From Rhizopus arrhizus (Eukaryota; Mucoromycota; Mucoromycetes; Mucorales; Rhizopodaceae): DNA of 64,000 nt. This document shows, piece by piece, positions 43,599-55,635 of this stretch. The stretch spans positions 1-64,000 of the forward strand of contig JAKZZE010000007.1 of NCBI GenBank assembly GCA_024220505.1, written 5' to 3'. The position numbers and the translations under genes were made by a program. Position 1 is the stretch's first letter; each line of letters begins with the position of its first letter. The notes beneath the pieces are model-generated. The model saw nothing but the letters and a program-made list of their open reading frames with translations. It did no database searches and had not been told where the DNA came from.

Positions 43599-45114
43599 AT
43601 GCCAAAGAAAGCAATAAAAAAAAAGAATAATTCCAAGAAAGCATACAGTCTAAAAGACATTGCGGATGGTATTGGTCAATTCTTTTGTAATCCAAAATAT
43701 TTTTGGCATCTTGCAGCTTTAGTTCTTGTGGGTGAATTCTTATTAAGTACACTGGTCATTCAAAAAGTACCATGTAAGTTTATATTGTCAGTGACGCACA
43801 GCAACTAAGCCAAAGATGATAGATACAGAAATTGATTGGAAAGCATATATGCAAGAAGTAGAAGGGTTTTTGACGGGTGAAAGAGATTACAGAAAACTTA
43901 AAGGAGATACAGGGCCCTTAGTGTAATACGCATGTAATAAAAGTTATGTAGACTGACACAGAAAATGCTAGGTACCCAGCAGGCTTTGTTTATATCTATT
44001 CAATCCTGTATCACTTGACAAACAAAGGTACACAAGTTCGATCCGCTCAGTACGTCTTTGAAGCGCTTTATTTGATCAATCAAGCTATTGTCATGTCAAT
44101 CTATAACCGTTCTAAAAAAGTTCCTCCCTATGTCATCTTATTGTTGGCCTGCTCCAAACGATTTCACTCTATTTTCATGCTAAGATGTTTTAATGATCCA
44201 GTAGCCATGTGTTTTATGTACGCCTGTATTCTATCAATGACCTATAGACGATGGACATTGAGTACTATTTTATTCAGCTGCGCGTTATCAATCAAGATGA
44301 ATGTTTTACTATTCTTTCCCGCATTTGGTATTTTATTATGGATGGTCTTGGGTGCATGGAAGACCATAGGGCAATTGGGTTTGTTGACTATGATTCAAGT
44401 AAGTTAAAAAGTACGATAGCCAATTGTCATGATATTTATTGTTTTTTTGCAGGCCTTATTAGCTTATCCATTTTTAAAAAGCTATCCTGAATCCTATTTA
44501 ACAAAGGCCTTTGAATTCGGGCGTGTATTTGATTATACTTGGACGGTCAATTGGCGAATGGTAGATCAAGAAACCTTCTTGTCTGATTGGTTTTCAAAGT
44601 TGTTGTTGTTAGGACATGCCATCACTTTACTTTTATTTATTATTCATGTTTGGTGCAAACCGTAAATATGCGCTTTTTTATATCTTTGTTTTTATTTGCT
44701 AACTTCTTTATCAAGAAAAGGCGGTTTACTAAACGTATTCAAAGAAGGATTCGGAAGTGGAAGAAAGCCTGTTTCGAATGATGGTAATTCTGATACTGCT
44801 ACAAGTTATAATTTGCTAATTCCCTCTCAACAGATATTATATTCATGATGTTTACTTGTAACTTTATTGGTATTATATTTGCAAGATCTTTACATTATCA
44901 ATTTTACTCTTGGTATTTTCAAACGATCCCTTATTTATTATGGCAAACACAGTGGAAAATAACACAATTCCCAATCGTGACAAAGATATTAATATTTGCC
45001 ACTATTGAAGGATGTTGGTTAACATTCCCTTCTACTAGCAATAGTTCATTCACATTATTAGCTTGTCACATTATGCTATTGATGGGTATTTATACACATC
45101 ATTCTTCCTCCTAA
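43599..45114 (+). CDS. ALG3: Dol-P-Man:Man5GlcNAc2-PP-Dol alpha-1,3-mannosyltransferase
   Basis: ER-membrane enzyme adding the first dolichol-phosphate-dependent mannose to the N-glycan precursor. After a lysine-rich start (ATG 43599) and a first membrane span come the family blocks [20 protein letters not shown] and [20 protein letters not shown], split by an intron. [40 protein letters not shown] and [20 protein letters not shown] follow, then [20 protein letters not shown] near the end. Many hydrophobic spans are present. At least four introns are inferred (about 43774, 43924, 44400 and 44665). The acidic EIDW in the first lumenal loop is the typical GT-C site. The stop is within 45112-45114. 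Confidence 0.93.
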
Positions 45115-45833
45115 AAATGTATTTTATTGATTCCATGTAGACATATATAAAAAGTGTTGTTATTTGTATTTTTCCTTTTTATAAAAAGATTATCATTAAT
45201 AACAAACTAAGACATGATTGACCTATAATCTATCTTCAAGAAATAAAGCAGGTCAAAAGGTACCACAACAAATAAAAACAGCCGAGCAGAATCAACCATG
45301 ACTGCAAGTTATAAAACACAAATTATACTAAAAATACCACGCAATGTTTGATTTGCAAGCAATCAAAAATCAATATTGTATTTCGTTTTGCTATAAAATG
45401 ATAGTAATGAAAACAAGTGCATGTTTATCGATTGATGACAAGAAAACAAGAAAATATTTCAAGAAACAATAGAAATAACTAGATGATTGAGTTTATTAAC
45501 AATAAAACATTGCAGTAATCAGCTCAAGTATACTGTTCAATTACTATTATTAATAGCGAGAAATACAAGGTAATTTGGTGCATATTTTTTAGATTGATTT
45601 CTTTTTTTTTTAAAAAAAAAGGAACAAGATATATTGTAAATTTATTTCCATGTATTTTAGTGTAACTGAATTACTTTAAAATCCCTCGTTTTCCTTTGTC
45701 GTTTTTATTCTACCCCTTTTCTTTCCTGTTATAAGGTAAATAGTATATGGCTCACGTCAAATCATGTAATGAACTGTACGTATTACTTTTAATTTAAGCT
45801 CATCATCCTACATGTGTAGCAGTAGTCAACAAA
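45115..45833. other. Intergenic spacer after ALG3
   Basis: AT-rich DNA without recognisable genes. It probably contains the ALG3 terminator and the promoter of the next gene. Confidence 0.5.
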
Positions 45834-46914
45834 ATGATATCTAAAGTAAGCTGTCACTTGCACCAATGCGTGTATTTTGCTAAAAAGGGAATTTTTATAA
45901 ACAAAAGGAATTGGACGAAGCCATTGATGTACAAGAGCCTAAAAGGTTGGTTATTGAACATATCCGCACTGATCTTTACAACACACTGCCTGCTTTAAGG
46001 CAAGATGGCCGAACAAGTAGTAAATAAGATGCAACACCTACTGCACTTACATAATGCCAAGTAATTAGGGATTATACCAAAGCTCGAGCCTAACCTTAAA
46101 TATAGTAATGAAACACAATATGCTTATCTTTGCAGTGATCACACAGATTATATCCCAAGTGGGTTTATGGACTCAGGTTGGGGTTGTGGATATCGTAATT
46201 GTCAGATGTTGATGAGTTTTCTAGAAAAAGAAAAACAAGATGGACACTGCTTATTAAAGCATGTTGTCGATATTACCTCTATTCAATTATTAATAGAAAA
46301 AGCATGGCAAGAAGGTAACAACTGAATGATAGCAAGTCACATGTTTCATACTCATCTGCATCCACAGGCTTCGATCCAGCAGGAGCTAAACAATTAAAGA
46401 ACCATGTATTTAAAACACGTAAATGGATTGGAACAACAGAAGTGTACAGTCTACTGGCTTACTTGGGTATTCGATCAACGATTGTTGATTTTCATCAGCC
46501 GCAGAAGGACATGTTGGATTGGATCGAGTTTTATTTTACAAGTCGTATTTCAACCAACAGTGAGCAAAAAGTTTATTACACCCATCGTCCTCCACTGTAT
46601 TTACAACATCAAGGACACAGTAGGACCGTGATTGGTATCGAGAAATTGAAATCAGGAAAAAGAAACTTGCTTTTATTGGATCCTGCAAAACGTATACGCA
46701 AATCATTCAAGAGAGGTCATGCTGACAAATCATCATCACTGAGCCAAAATTTTTTTATTTATACCACTGCCCATACAGAGTGGATGATAAAGAAATAGCA
46801 AAACATCAACAATATCAAATATTGGTATTAGGACATGTTGAAAATAAAGGATACCTTGCAAGTGAACAAGAAAGAGAAGCAATGAAGAATATAACAAGTG
46901 TATCCATCAACTAA
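45834..46914 (+). CDS. C78-family cysteine peptidase (ZUP1/Mug105-like)
   Basis: The catalytic cysteine lies in FMDSGWGCGYRNCQMLMSFL, the signature of the UFSP/ZUFSP (C78) fold. The catalytic His region is LYLQHQGHSRTVIGIEKL and the Asp-Pro partner is LLLLDPAKRIRKS. ZUP1-type members are K63-specific deubiquitinases and UFSPs process UFM1; which applies cannot be decided here. A plausible start is ATG 45834 (M-I-S-K, then a GTAAGC...AAAAG intron to ELDEAIDVQEPKRLVIEHIR). A second intron at about 46014-46067 leads to IIPKLEPNLKYSNETQYAYL. The frame shifts once near 46750 in a T7 run; one extra T restores YRVDDKEIAKHQQYQILVLG to the stop at 46912-46914. Confidence 0.8.
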
Positions 46915-46972
46915 ATAAATACTTTTTTTATTTTTCCAAATCTTGTCTTAAATCTAGGATAAATCATTCGTA

Positions 46973-48042
46973 TTAATAAACAGCAGAACACATCCGCACA
47001 AAACACTTACTGTCTATAATGGCTTGATAAGCCGCACACGCAGGTGAATCTGGATATTCATCCAAAAACGAAACGCCCAGATCGCAACTTTTGGCCACGC
47101 GAGGATCCAGTGGAATCTTACCCAACAGCTTGATACCAAACTCCTTGGCCAATGCCTCTGCACCACCTGTGGTGGGAGGAAAGATCACGGACTCACCATG
47201 GCAATTGGGACAAACGAAGCCAGACATGTTTTCGACCAAGCCCAAGATGGGTATCTTTGCCTTCTTACAAAAATCAATCTCCTTGCGTACATCCTGCAGA
47301 GCAACCTCTTGAGGTGTTGTGATGATGACGGCGCCTTCGATACCACTCTCCCTCAGATAGGAAGTCAGTGACAGATGTTCATCCGACGTGCCCGGGGGTG
47401 TGTCGACCAAGAGATAATCCAGTGTTCCCCAATCGACATCTCTCAAAAACTGCTTGATCAACCCATTCTTTTTAGGTCCTCGCCAGATGACCGCATCGTC
47501 TTTGTCGGGCAGCATGAATCCGATGGACATGACGGCCAGGTTGTCTTGCACATAGACCGGTTGCCAGCCCATGTTGCTCGTATGGATCTGTTCGTTCACA
47601 ACTCCCATGATGGTGGGTATAGAGGGTCCACAGATATCGACGTCCATCACGCCCACCTGACAGTCTTCGTCATTGGCCAGTGTAAAGGCGAGTTGGGATG
47701 TAAAACTGCTTTTGCCCACACCTCCCTTTCCAGATAATACAAGAATCTTGTGTTGTACGTTGGCTAATCTCTCAGTAATGGCTGGAATATCTACAATGCA
47801 ATGGTGTAAGCTTCTTTTTGTCAATCTATTTATTTCTCTAACCTGGATCAGGTCCTTTGGGTGCCGTAGCACATATATTTTGGTTCGGACAGCCTGCACA
47901 GGCATCTGCTTGACCTGCTTTTTCACTTTCAGGTCCCTTTACGATGTATTAATAAAACATAGTCTACTTTTTGCGGTTATTAACTTACAGGACAGTGTTC
48001 GTTAGCGTCTTTGGGTATTTCTTCTGTTTTATTAATTGACAT
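46973..48042 (-). CDS. NBP35: Cytosolic Fe-S cluster assembly ATPase Nbp35
   Basis: Nbp35 with Cfd1 forms the scaffold that assembles [4Fe-4S] clusters for cytosolic and nuclear proteins. The first exons (ATG 48042) encode the N-terminal ferredoxin-like site: an upstream Cys in ANEHC, then [13 protein letters not shown]. The last exon carries the deviant Walker [39 protein letters not shown], and the C-terminal CPNC pair in [12 protein letters not shown] that binds the bridging cluster. Length and order match the family. The GC content of the main exon is higher than in most neighbours. It converges with the peptidase gene, about 60 bp apart. Confidence 0.95.
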
Positions 48043-48104
48043 GATTAATTTGTAAGCAAACAAAAAAAAAAGAAAAAGGCGGGATTTATTTTTGTAGGAG
48101 CATA

Positions 48105-48672
48105 TTGTATTTTTCAGCAATTGAGACAGTCTCAGAAAAAATAAGAGAAAATTATTGGATAAAATAAGAGAAAATTATAGATCAATTAAGAGAAAATTAT
48201 TGGATAAAATAAGAGAAAATTGACCAATAAATAAGAGAAAAAAAGGGGGGCAATTCGTAGAAAGCACTTTTCTCACTATTATTAACAAAAAAAGGATAGT
48301 GATTATGATATGAACGAGATCTCTCTATGCGACGAAGATATTGAAGCTGTACCCGAGATTATTGTCAGTGTAATGTCGATGATGAGAGAGAAGTGGGAGT
48401 ATAACATCACTGCAGCAGCCATGGAGTTAGATGAAGATGCGACGATGGAGCTGAAGGAAGAGCACGAGGATGATAAGGCCAGTAATAGCTCGGACGAGGA
48501 GTAAAATGAAGCTGATGTGCAGAGTGGTGAGAGCGATTTGAAAGAAGAGAAGCCTCTCAGAGACCTGACTGAAAAAAAAAAAAAAAAAAAGACGACGCTA
48601 GCAATGCTAGACGTGTATACGCTCAGCAGGATATCAACAAGCTTATTGCTCTGTTAGTTGAACAGGTACCTA
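48105..48672 (+). mobile_element. Partial copy of a Tc1-like element (5' end only)
   Basis: The fragment begins TTGTATTTTTCAGCAATTGA after TA (48103-48104), continues through several AATAAGAGAAAATT-type subterminal repeats, and then matches in inverted orientation the segment at about 52054-52504, including a 64-codon frame (48310-48504). Similarity stops at GGTACCTA (48672). The transposase core is missing. The near-identity of the shared 440 bp shows a recent duplication. Confidence 0.8.
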
Positions 48673-48999
48673 TTGTTGTATTTACCTCATTAAATACTTA
48701 TTATTCGTATGAGATTACTCAGATCTTATACAAGAAATAACAAGTACTGAATACATAATATTGCTTATTACATATTCCTTAAAGCTCATATACAATGTTT
48801 ATATTGTTCAAGCTCAATACTAAAATTGATCTTGAGCTCACTTTGGTCCCTGAATAATTTCATTTCCTATATAAAGGCATAGTTTGATTAAATGGGTTCT
48901 TTCTTTCGTCTTGAAATTTAATAAAATTACATAGAGACTCATTCACTAGTTTTCAAGTACTATTTTCCTTTCTATTTTCTCACTTTATGATCTGCAAAT

Positions 49000-50715
49000 A
49001 CCTAAAGAGGAAGCGACTATCCCGCAAAATAGTAAAAGAGCAGCAACAACTAATTCAAAATAAAAGAATAAGCGACAACGGGTATTAGCAGCTGATGCTT
49101 ACTGGTGTGTTAGCAATGTCACTACACTAAATTTGAAAGCTTTTGCCAATCATCAGGGTTACTTTAACCGCAGACGCTGCCATTCTCGATACAAGGCTAT
49201 TATTCTCAACTACGTATCTGAACCAGACAAATATCGCCTCCTTCAAGATCTTGAGAATTGGTGTCACACTGTTGATTGTACAGAATTCTGGGAAAAGCGC
49301 AAACGAGAATGCTCACTGACAACTGCCCAACTGCTCTGAAGTAATGAATCAAATGTTGTTGTCTGATTCCCAGAGCCTCGTCGAACCTCTGAACCCAACC
49401 CAAACTACAGAATTATGAACTCAACATCCTAAACAAGCCACTGCCACACTACGGTCTATAAATGACAACAGCAGCGAGGCTTGCTTGAATCAAGGACATT
49501 ATAATATTCGATAAGAGAGTGGGTAGCGAAGAGCAGATAAATTGGTTGATTGATAATGATGATATAACTTCTCTCTTCTGAAAATATCAGTATCAGGCAG
49601 ATGCTATTTCTAAGCCTGCGCCCTTAGAATCAAACATTCAAGAGATCTTATCTTTGTCGGATGTATTATTTCTGGTGAATGAGCAACACAGCCCTTGTAA
49701 ATTAGCTATTTTTAAGGAAAAACTGCTGGATAATAGATTGAAAAACCAAATTCAAGTATTGCTGAATAGTGTGCCATCCAATACACCGAACTTTAATAAT
49801 GATGATCTGATATTGATGATCAGACTATCACTCCAAAAGCTGCTAAGCTTTCCCCTCTTGACTTTCGCAGCTGGTTTGGATCCATTTAAAGCTAAAGTAG
49901 TTGAAGGAGTTGCGGATATGTAAGTAACGTTGTAGGGTAGAGAGAAAGGAGAATTTAAGTACTAACATGAAATCCTTATACTTCCTTTAATCCTTTTTTT
50001 TTTGTAGGTTAGTAAAACTACCGATGACCTCAATAGCAGACAAGAATAGTTTGGGTGAGGTTGACCTTCAGACAAGATACTTTGACCCATTGTTACTGTC
50101 AATGATTTCTGATACAACCAAAAAAGTGGTATTGCGCTGGTCAAACAAAGAAGATACATTGACACCAGATATTCACCCAGATGCCATTGTGTCTACTTTA
50201 GTTCAGCGCGCGTTTGGTCAATCCCTTGGTTTCGGAGAAGTCAAGCTTGGAGGTGACCAAGTCACAAATCATCCCCTTTGTTGAGATACCCTCAAACTCG
50301 CTGTATTGTCACGCAATACAATTCTAAAACATAATCTCCCTATCCTTTCCTTTCAGGCAATTGGTAAGGAAGAAAAAGTCACTACACTATATTTCATATC
50401 ATAACCATTTTTCAATACTCCATAGGCTGCCAAATTATTTTTTATATGACTCAAAAAATCCATGATCATTTTTTTACTATGAGCGAAATCGGTCGCGTAA
50501 TTGTACCAGAGGCATTATCCTCTTTACACTCATTCATTACACTAAAAAACCTTCGTACCTTACTGCGTGTCGCCCATTTTTGGTATTGCTGCTACTCAGC
50601 ATATCCCCCCTCCCTGGTTGCCTCTCCTTCTACAAGTACCCATATCACAGAATTACTCCAAATGATTGACCATACCACTTCAAAGTCCCGTGATTGCAAT
50701 ATTCAATATAAATAA
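49000..50715 (+). pseudogene. Decayed member of a mucoralean expanded gene family
   Basis: Readable pieces in different frames include YKAIILNYVSEPDKYRLLQD, SDVLFLVNEQHSPCKLAIFK and VDLQTRYFDPLLLSMISDTT. Later ones are VVLRWSNKEDTLTPDIHPDA, SLGFGEVKLGGDQVTNHPLC and MSEIGRVIVPEALSSLHSFI. One intron (about 49921-50008) is plausible. Stops and frame changes occur between pieces, for example at about 49340 and 50284. From memory it belongs to the same broad group of multicopy uncharacterised mucoralean genes as 21300-22322. It lies between the partial and the larger Tc1-like element. Confidence 0.55.
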
Positions 50716-50919
50716 AATCCGTGTTGCCAAATATGCTTTTATGACCAAAAGTACTTGAAATGGCCAAATCGAATTATACAGCTTTAATTTTAGATTTCAC
50801 AATAGTCTATTTTTCTGAAAACTTTTTTTTTCTACTGTTCATAAATCTTCTCAATTGGTCCAAAGAAACTTCTATTAGCCAGAAAAAAATATAGTGATTC
50901 TCTTAAAATAAAATTTCTA

Positions 50920-50975
50920 TTGTATTTTTCAGCAATTAAGAGACAGTCTTAGAGAAAATAAGAGGAAATTATAGA
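50920..50975 (+). repeat. Left terminal inverted repeat of the 50.9-54.1 kb element
   Basis: TTGTATTTTTCAGCAA followed by a GAGACAGTCTTAGAGAAAAT block. The same end occurs at 48105 and, inverted, at 54079-54123. Confidence 0.8.
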
Positions 50976-51039
50976 TCAATTAAGAAAAAGAGAAAAAAAA
51001 AAGGGGGCAATTAGTAGAAAGTTTATTTATGCTTTAATC

Positions 51040-52414
51040 TCATAAGTTTTTCTTCAGGGCTAAGCACTGTTCAAAGAATCCGAGGGAATGGTGGATCCAG
51101 CCTTGGTAGTCCTTCTTGGTTACCTTGGAGCAGGCATCCATGATTCTGGGTGTGAGTGTCTCACCAGTTTTGAAAGGCTTTCTTTTGACACCATACTTCA
51201 CCTTCGACCAGAATAGCTCAATTGGGTTTAGGAATGGTGAGTATGGTGGAAGACATGCACACTTATAGCCTCTGCTTTCTATCAAATTTCTTACTGTAGC
51301 TGGCTTATGTATGGGAGCATGGTCCATTACCAAGTAAAAGCCCCTCATGTTGTTTCGGTCAAGAACATCCATCACATTACTCAAATAATTTAGATAATGC
51401 TCGGTCCTTGTTCCAACTTTGGCTGTTGTTGTAACAACTTTACCATCTACTCTTCTCTTCTTAGCTCCCGAAACCATTATTGGCTTTCTCAAAGAAAAAT
51501 GTCAATAACACCGGCACTTGAGATGGCACCAAGGATGGTTATTGTAGTGCCTTTTGAAGCAGGGACAGTTGTCTCAGCAGGTACTCCCTTCTTAGACCAG
51601 CCACGAGTGCATGTCATGTGTAGATTGAATCCTACTTCATCCAAAAATACGCAATTGTTCTCAAAGACCATTTCTTTATCAGCTAGCCATTGAAGGATGG
51701 GATCCTTTCTCTTCTTCAAAGTTTCTTCTGAATTTCTAGCAACTGAAATCTTCTCCAACTTCTTCATAGATAGTGCACAGCTGGTCCTAAGATGTCTGTA
51801 TACTGCGGATGGGCTTACAGAGAGACTTGGGAACCCTATGGGTAACAACTCGTGTATTCCAGCTACAGTTGTAGTTGAACGCTCATCAACAAGGTCGATA
51901 ATAAACTTTGAGTGCTTCTCAGTAAGCTCAGAGACAGTTCCCATTCTGCGTCCTCTTTTCTTCTGTTGAGGTACCTCCTCAATTTTCTGCCACTGCGATT
52001 TGAAACGGTAGGCTGATTTTTCATTTATTCCTGTCCTTAAAGCTGCATCCTTTATAGGTACCTGTTCAACTAGCAGAGCAATAAGCTTGTTGATATCCTG
52101 CTGAGCGTATACACGTCTAGCATTGCTAGCGTCGTCTTTTTTTTTTTTTTTTCAGTCAGGTCTCTGAGAGGCTTCTCTTCTTTCAAATCGCTCTCACCAC
52201 TCTGCACATCAGCTTCATTTTACTCCTCGTCCGAGCTATTACTGGCCTTATCATCCTCGTGCTCTTCCTTCAGCTCCATCGTCGCATCTTCATCTAACTC
52301 CATGGCTGCTGCAGTGATGTTATACTCCCACTTCTCTCTCATCATCGACATTACACTGACAATAATCTCGGGTACAGCTTCAATATCTTCGTCGCATAGA
52401 GAGATCTCGTTCAT
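51040..52414 (-). pseudogene. Tc1-like DD34E transposase, frame-broken
   Basis: The N-terminal 64 codons (52414-52220) are acidic and end at TAA. After a T/A run (about 52137-52153) the frame resumes with QDINKLIALLVEQVPIKDAA and a helix-turn-helix (RTGINEKSAYRFKSQWQKIE). The catalytic blocks are CVFLDEVGFNLHMTCTRGWS (first D), FYLVMDHAPIHKPATVRNLI (second D) and PPYSPFLNPIELFWSKVKYG (E), with 34 residues between D and E. A frame change near 51490 separates the first D from the others. Catalytic residues are intact, so few changes separate it from a working gene, but as read it is inactive. Confidence 0.82.
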
Positions 52415-52616
52415 ATCATAATCACTATCCGTTTTTTGTTAATATAGTGCTTTCTACGAATTGTCCCCCTTTTTTTCTCTTATTTATTGGTCAATTTTCT
52501 CTTCACTGATCTATCATTTTCTCTTTCTAAAAAATCATTCAGTAGACTTTTTTTTAAAAAATTTATTCAATTTGTGAAGAGACAACACACCAAGAAAAAA
52601 AAAAGGAGGGAAATGC

Positions 52617-53793
52617 CTAGTGCATTGAATTGGAAGTGGCAAAGGAGGAAGAAGCAGAAACAGAGGTTGGGAAACCAAGAGCAGAAGAAAAAGCCCAGGA
52701 AGGAAAATCGGCATGGTCAAGTTTGTCGGGGAACTCCACCTCAACCTTTTCTATTATTCTTTTAACAGTGGGTGGAGCCCCCTTTTTCTTCATCGACTCC
52801 TTGTATCTTTTTTGCAACTCTTCGTGGAATTGCACCACCTAGAGATGAAGGTATATTAGAAGATGAAATTTGCCAACGCCATTTTGCTTACTTTGTTGCT
52901 TCTAAAGGATGGCCTTTTGACCACGAACGTACGACCGTTCTCGTCCTCTGGCCCATCTTCTTCATCTGACGTCCAGTCAACCGTCAGAATCTTACCAGCG
53001 AACGGGAAACGGGCGTCGAACGCGGAAGGGTTAGCCATATAAACAGATCTCCGGTGAGAGAGTTTCTATCGTAAGGTATCCATGTAAGTATTTTTTTGGT
53101 GTCATCTTCAAAATATTAAATACTCACCGTGTTTACACGGCTACGACAGGTTGTTTTTGGTGAAACAACTGTCTTCCCCTTGGCCTTGCTCATCAAGTAG
53201 GCATACTTGCTCCTGATGATTGCATTGACTTGTGAAGTGGTGAGCAAATCAAAACGATGGCACTTTCTGACTTGCTCATACAACAACGCCTTGACCTTTT
53301 TGTTGTTTTTATGGGCAAAGGTCACGTCCAAGTCAAATTCGCTGCGACCAACAACGTAATCACGGTAGTATTCTGCTAAATAGCTCTATAGGACACAGAA
53401 AGGTATAAAATAGAGTTATTAAATGACTCATTTAATAAAATGTCCTCAACTTACACTGCATTCTTTTTTGGCCGCGTCGACCTCAGCTTCTGAAGCTCGC
53501 TGTTGCTGCTGCTGTTGCTGCTGCTGCAGCAATTGTGTCAATTGCTGTATCTGAGCAATTATTATCTCTGGTGGGACACCAGAGGCTGCTCCGATGGCTT
53601 CAGTACCAACAGGGCTCTCCAAGCGAGGAGCTGTAAAGCCACTGAAGCCTGCAGCAGGAACAGAAGCGAAAACAGGAGCAGGAGCAGAAACAGGGGCAAC
53701 GGTGGACGATGATCTAGCCATGCTCCTGGAAATTCTTGCTCTCTTGGGAGCATTGCTGGGAATGTTGGTAGGGGTGGCAGCACGACGAGACAT
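52617..53793 (-). CDS. Uncharacterised four-exon gene, possible transposon accessory gene
   Basis: Clean exon-intron structure on the minus strand. Exon 1 (53793-about 53455) is A/P/S-rich with a polyglutamine run encoded by CAG/CAA. After GTAAGT...CTATAG comes EYYRDYVVGRSEFDLDVTFA and HRFDLLTTSQVNAIIRSKYA. After a second intron comes YMANPSAFDARFPFAGKILT with DWTSDEEDGPEDENGRTFVV. After a third (GTAAGC...CTCTAG) comes VVQFHEELQKRYKESMKKKG, ending at TAG 52619-52617. I do not recognise the family. There is no enzyme motif; the LLTTSQVNAIIRSKYAYLM helices might bind DNA. It is intact and lies inside matched inverted repeats, so it may be cargo. Confidence 0.6.
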
Positions 53794-54078
53794 TTTTTAA
53801 AACAAATTATATAAGGAAGAAAAAAAAAAAAACAGGAGTACAAAATAAATTGAAGATGAATACAAATCAAGGTGATACTTTTATTTATTTTACAAAAAAA
53901 AAACAAAGAAAAAAAGGCGTTTGGTGTTAAAGATATTACATTTAAATAAAAAAAGAATTTAAACTGTTTATGAATAGCCTCTCTGAATGCTTCAATAGTT
54001 AAACAATAAAGAAAACTTATTTTTAATCGATAGTGGGTAATTGTAACACAGGTAAAATAAGGCTATAAAAAAGTATCA

Positions 54079-54123
54079 TTTTCTCTTATTTTCTCTAAGA
54101 CTGTCTCTTGCTGAAAAATACAA
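54079..54123 (-). repeat. Right (or solo) inverted repeat matching 50920
   Basis: The plus strand reads TTTTCTCTTATTTTCTCTAA then GACTGTCTCTTGCTGAAAAA. It is the reverse complement of the repeat at 50920, with a 3-bp deletion. Confidence 0.8.
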
Positions 54124-55635
54124 GATTTCCAAAAACAGATGTGTCCAATCGTTTTACATTATTTTCTCCAAACTTGAGAAATGATTCACCGAATTGAACC
54201 ATTCAAATCAACCAAGCCTGTTGTTTTATTATTGATTTAGATGGAATGAATCCTTTTCTTATAGAATGATGGTTTTGAAAACCTTACAGGTGAAAGAGGT
54301 CATCACTATACGAATAAAAACTGAAATCAATCCTCCTCTAGACCGCTGTTCCTGAAAAAAAGGACATGCCTAGTTTCAATTTTGGCAACCCACGTTTGAA
54401 TGCGTTTGATTTGTATCCTATGACGACCCATACGGTTTGAATCCATCAGAGTGATTTCGGATGGCTTGTTTAAAAAAAAAAATAGCATTTTCTCTTTCGA
54501 TTTTCAGAAAATTCTGGGTGGTTCACGTACGGAAGCATCAAATAACCCGATCAACAGCTTGGTGCTTGCCTTTGCTGAATGTGGTGTTAAGAATAGGTCG
54601 CATGACGTGTTTTTACATCATGTGGTTATCGACAGGAGAGACTCTCCATGTGGCTCTGCGGGAATACTAGTGAAAAGGTTCCTACTAGAACTCTCAATAA
54701 TCTATTCAGAAAGGATGAAATCCAAATTCAGGCGTCCAGTCCAAACTGCTCAAGAAACAGGATACAAGTTCAATAATAGTCTTTGATAACAATTCTCTTT
54801 TTATTCCAATTGTTTAATCAAATTTGTTCTTGATATCTTATGAGTTCTAGATGATGATCGCATCGTTGTCATCTTTCTTTCCTAAGCTGATTTCCACAGA
54901 TGAGCAACCAAGTAAACAGGTTGTGTGAAATATCTTTTTTTTTTTTTTTTTTTTTTTTCTATCATCGTGTAGGAGTCACTTGTAAAATATAAACACTGGT
55001 TTATGTAGTGGATCGTTCTTTATAAAGTCTTATCAGTCATTGCTTTTTTTTTTTTTTTTCATACGTAACCTTTGTAGAGTTTACTTTGATGACATTCTTC
55101 CTCTATCAAGCGTCACTTGCATTCAATACAAAGAACAGATTTCATGTATTCGATAAAGCTTAATACGAGATACAAATGATTAGCCATCTATTTTTTTTTT
55201 TTAGAAAATAGGACTATAAATGTTGCGTTCAATTGATAAACAAAGGGCAGATGTCTGTAGGATGGCGAGAGGTTGGTAATACTGCATGACTTTGTGCAAC
55301 GTTTCTCAAATAAAATGGAATGTTTAAACGTTCAGACATCTTTGCTCTCTTAAAAAGGCTAAACATCATTTTCATGAACAGAGGGTGCCTTCCCATGTCA
55401 TCACTGCCTACTGAAAGGGTTATAAAAGGTTCCTTATTTGTCCTCACTGTTTTTCTTATTGCCAAATGTTTTACGGATGACCTTAACAACCCCGATATCA
55501 GTTTGACAATAGGGTCTACTGTACCTCACAACACATCATCTCAGAATGGTCTCTGGTCGCCTCTTTTTAAAGAACCACTCGAACGCAAAAGAAAAAAAGA
55601 TGTATCTCTCGACAGGCCATCAAGAGGGCCTCTTT
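54124..55635. other. Region without a supported gene
   Basis: Long T runs (about 54939-54958, 55044-55059) and several overlapping short frames on both strands (54451-54786, 55229-55643). None has a convincing domain. A faint cyclin-box-like stretch around 55410-55500 on the plus strand is too weak to call. Confidence 0.4.

Larger units (their letters stand above)
50920..54123 (-). mobile_element. Tc1-like element with two genes between outer inverted repeats (tentative)
   Basis: The left end TTGTATTTTTCAGCAATTAA (50920, after TA) continues AGAGACAGTCTTAGAGAAAA. The right end is the inverted form, read on the minus strand from 54123 as TTGTATTTTTCAGCAAGAGA then CAGTCTTAGAGAAAATAAGA. Between them are a transposase gene (51040-52414) and an uncharacterised four-exon gene (52617-53793), both on the minus strand. 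The alternative is that the transposase element ends in a diverged repeat near 52540, and the right-hand repeat is a solo relic. The flank at 54124 is GA, not TA. Confidence 0.5.

Noticed and set aside
48130..48250. Evenly spaced short repeats considered as a CRISPR array
   Set aside because: Repeats are AT-rich subterminal transposon motifs without unique spacers of constant length, in a eukaryotic genome.
54451..54786. 111-codon plus-strand frame, briefly compared with lipases
   Set aside because: No GxSxG motif or consistent alignment; probably chance or an unreadable relic.
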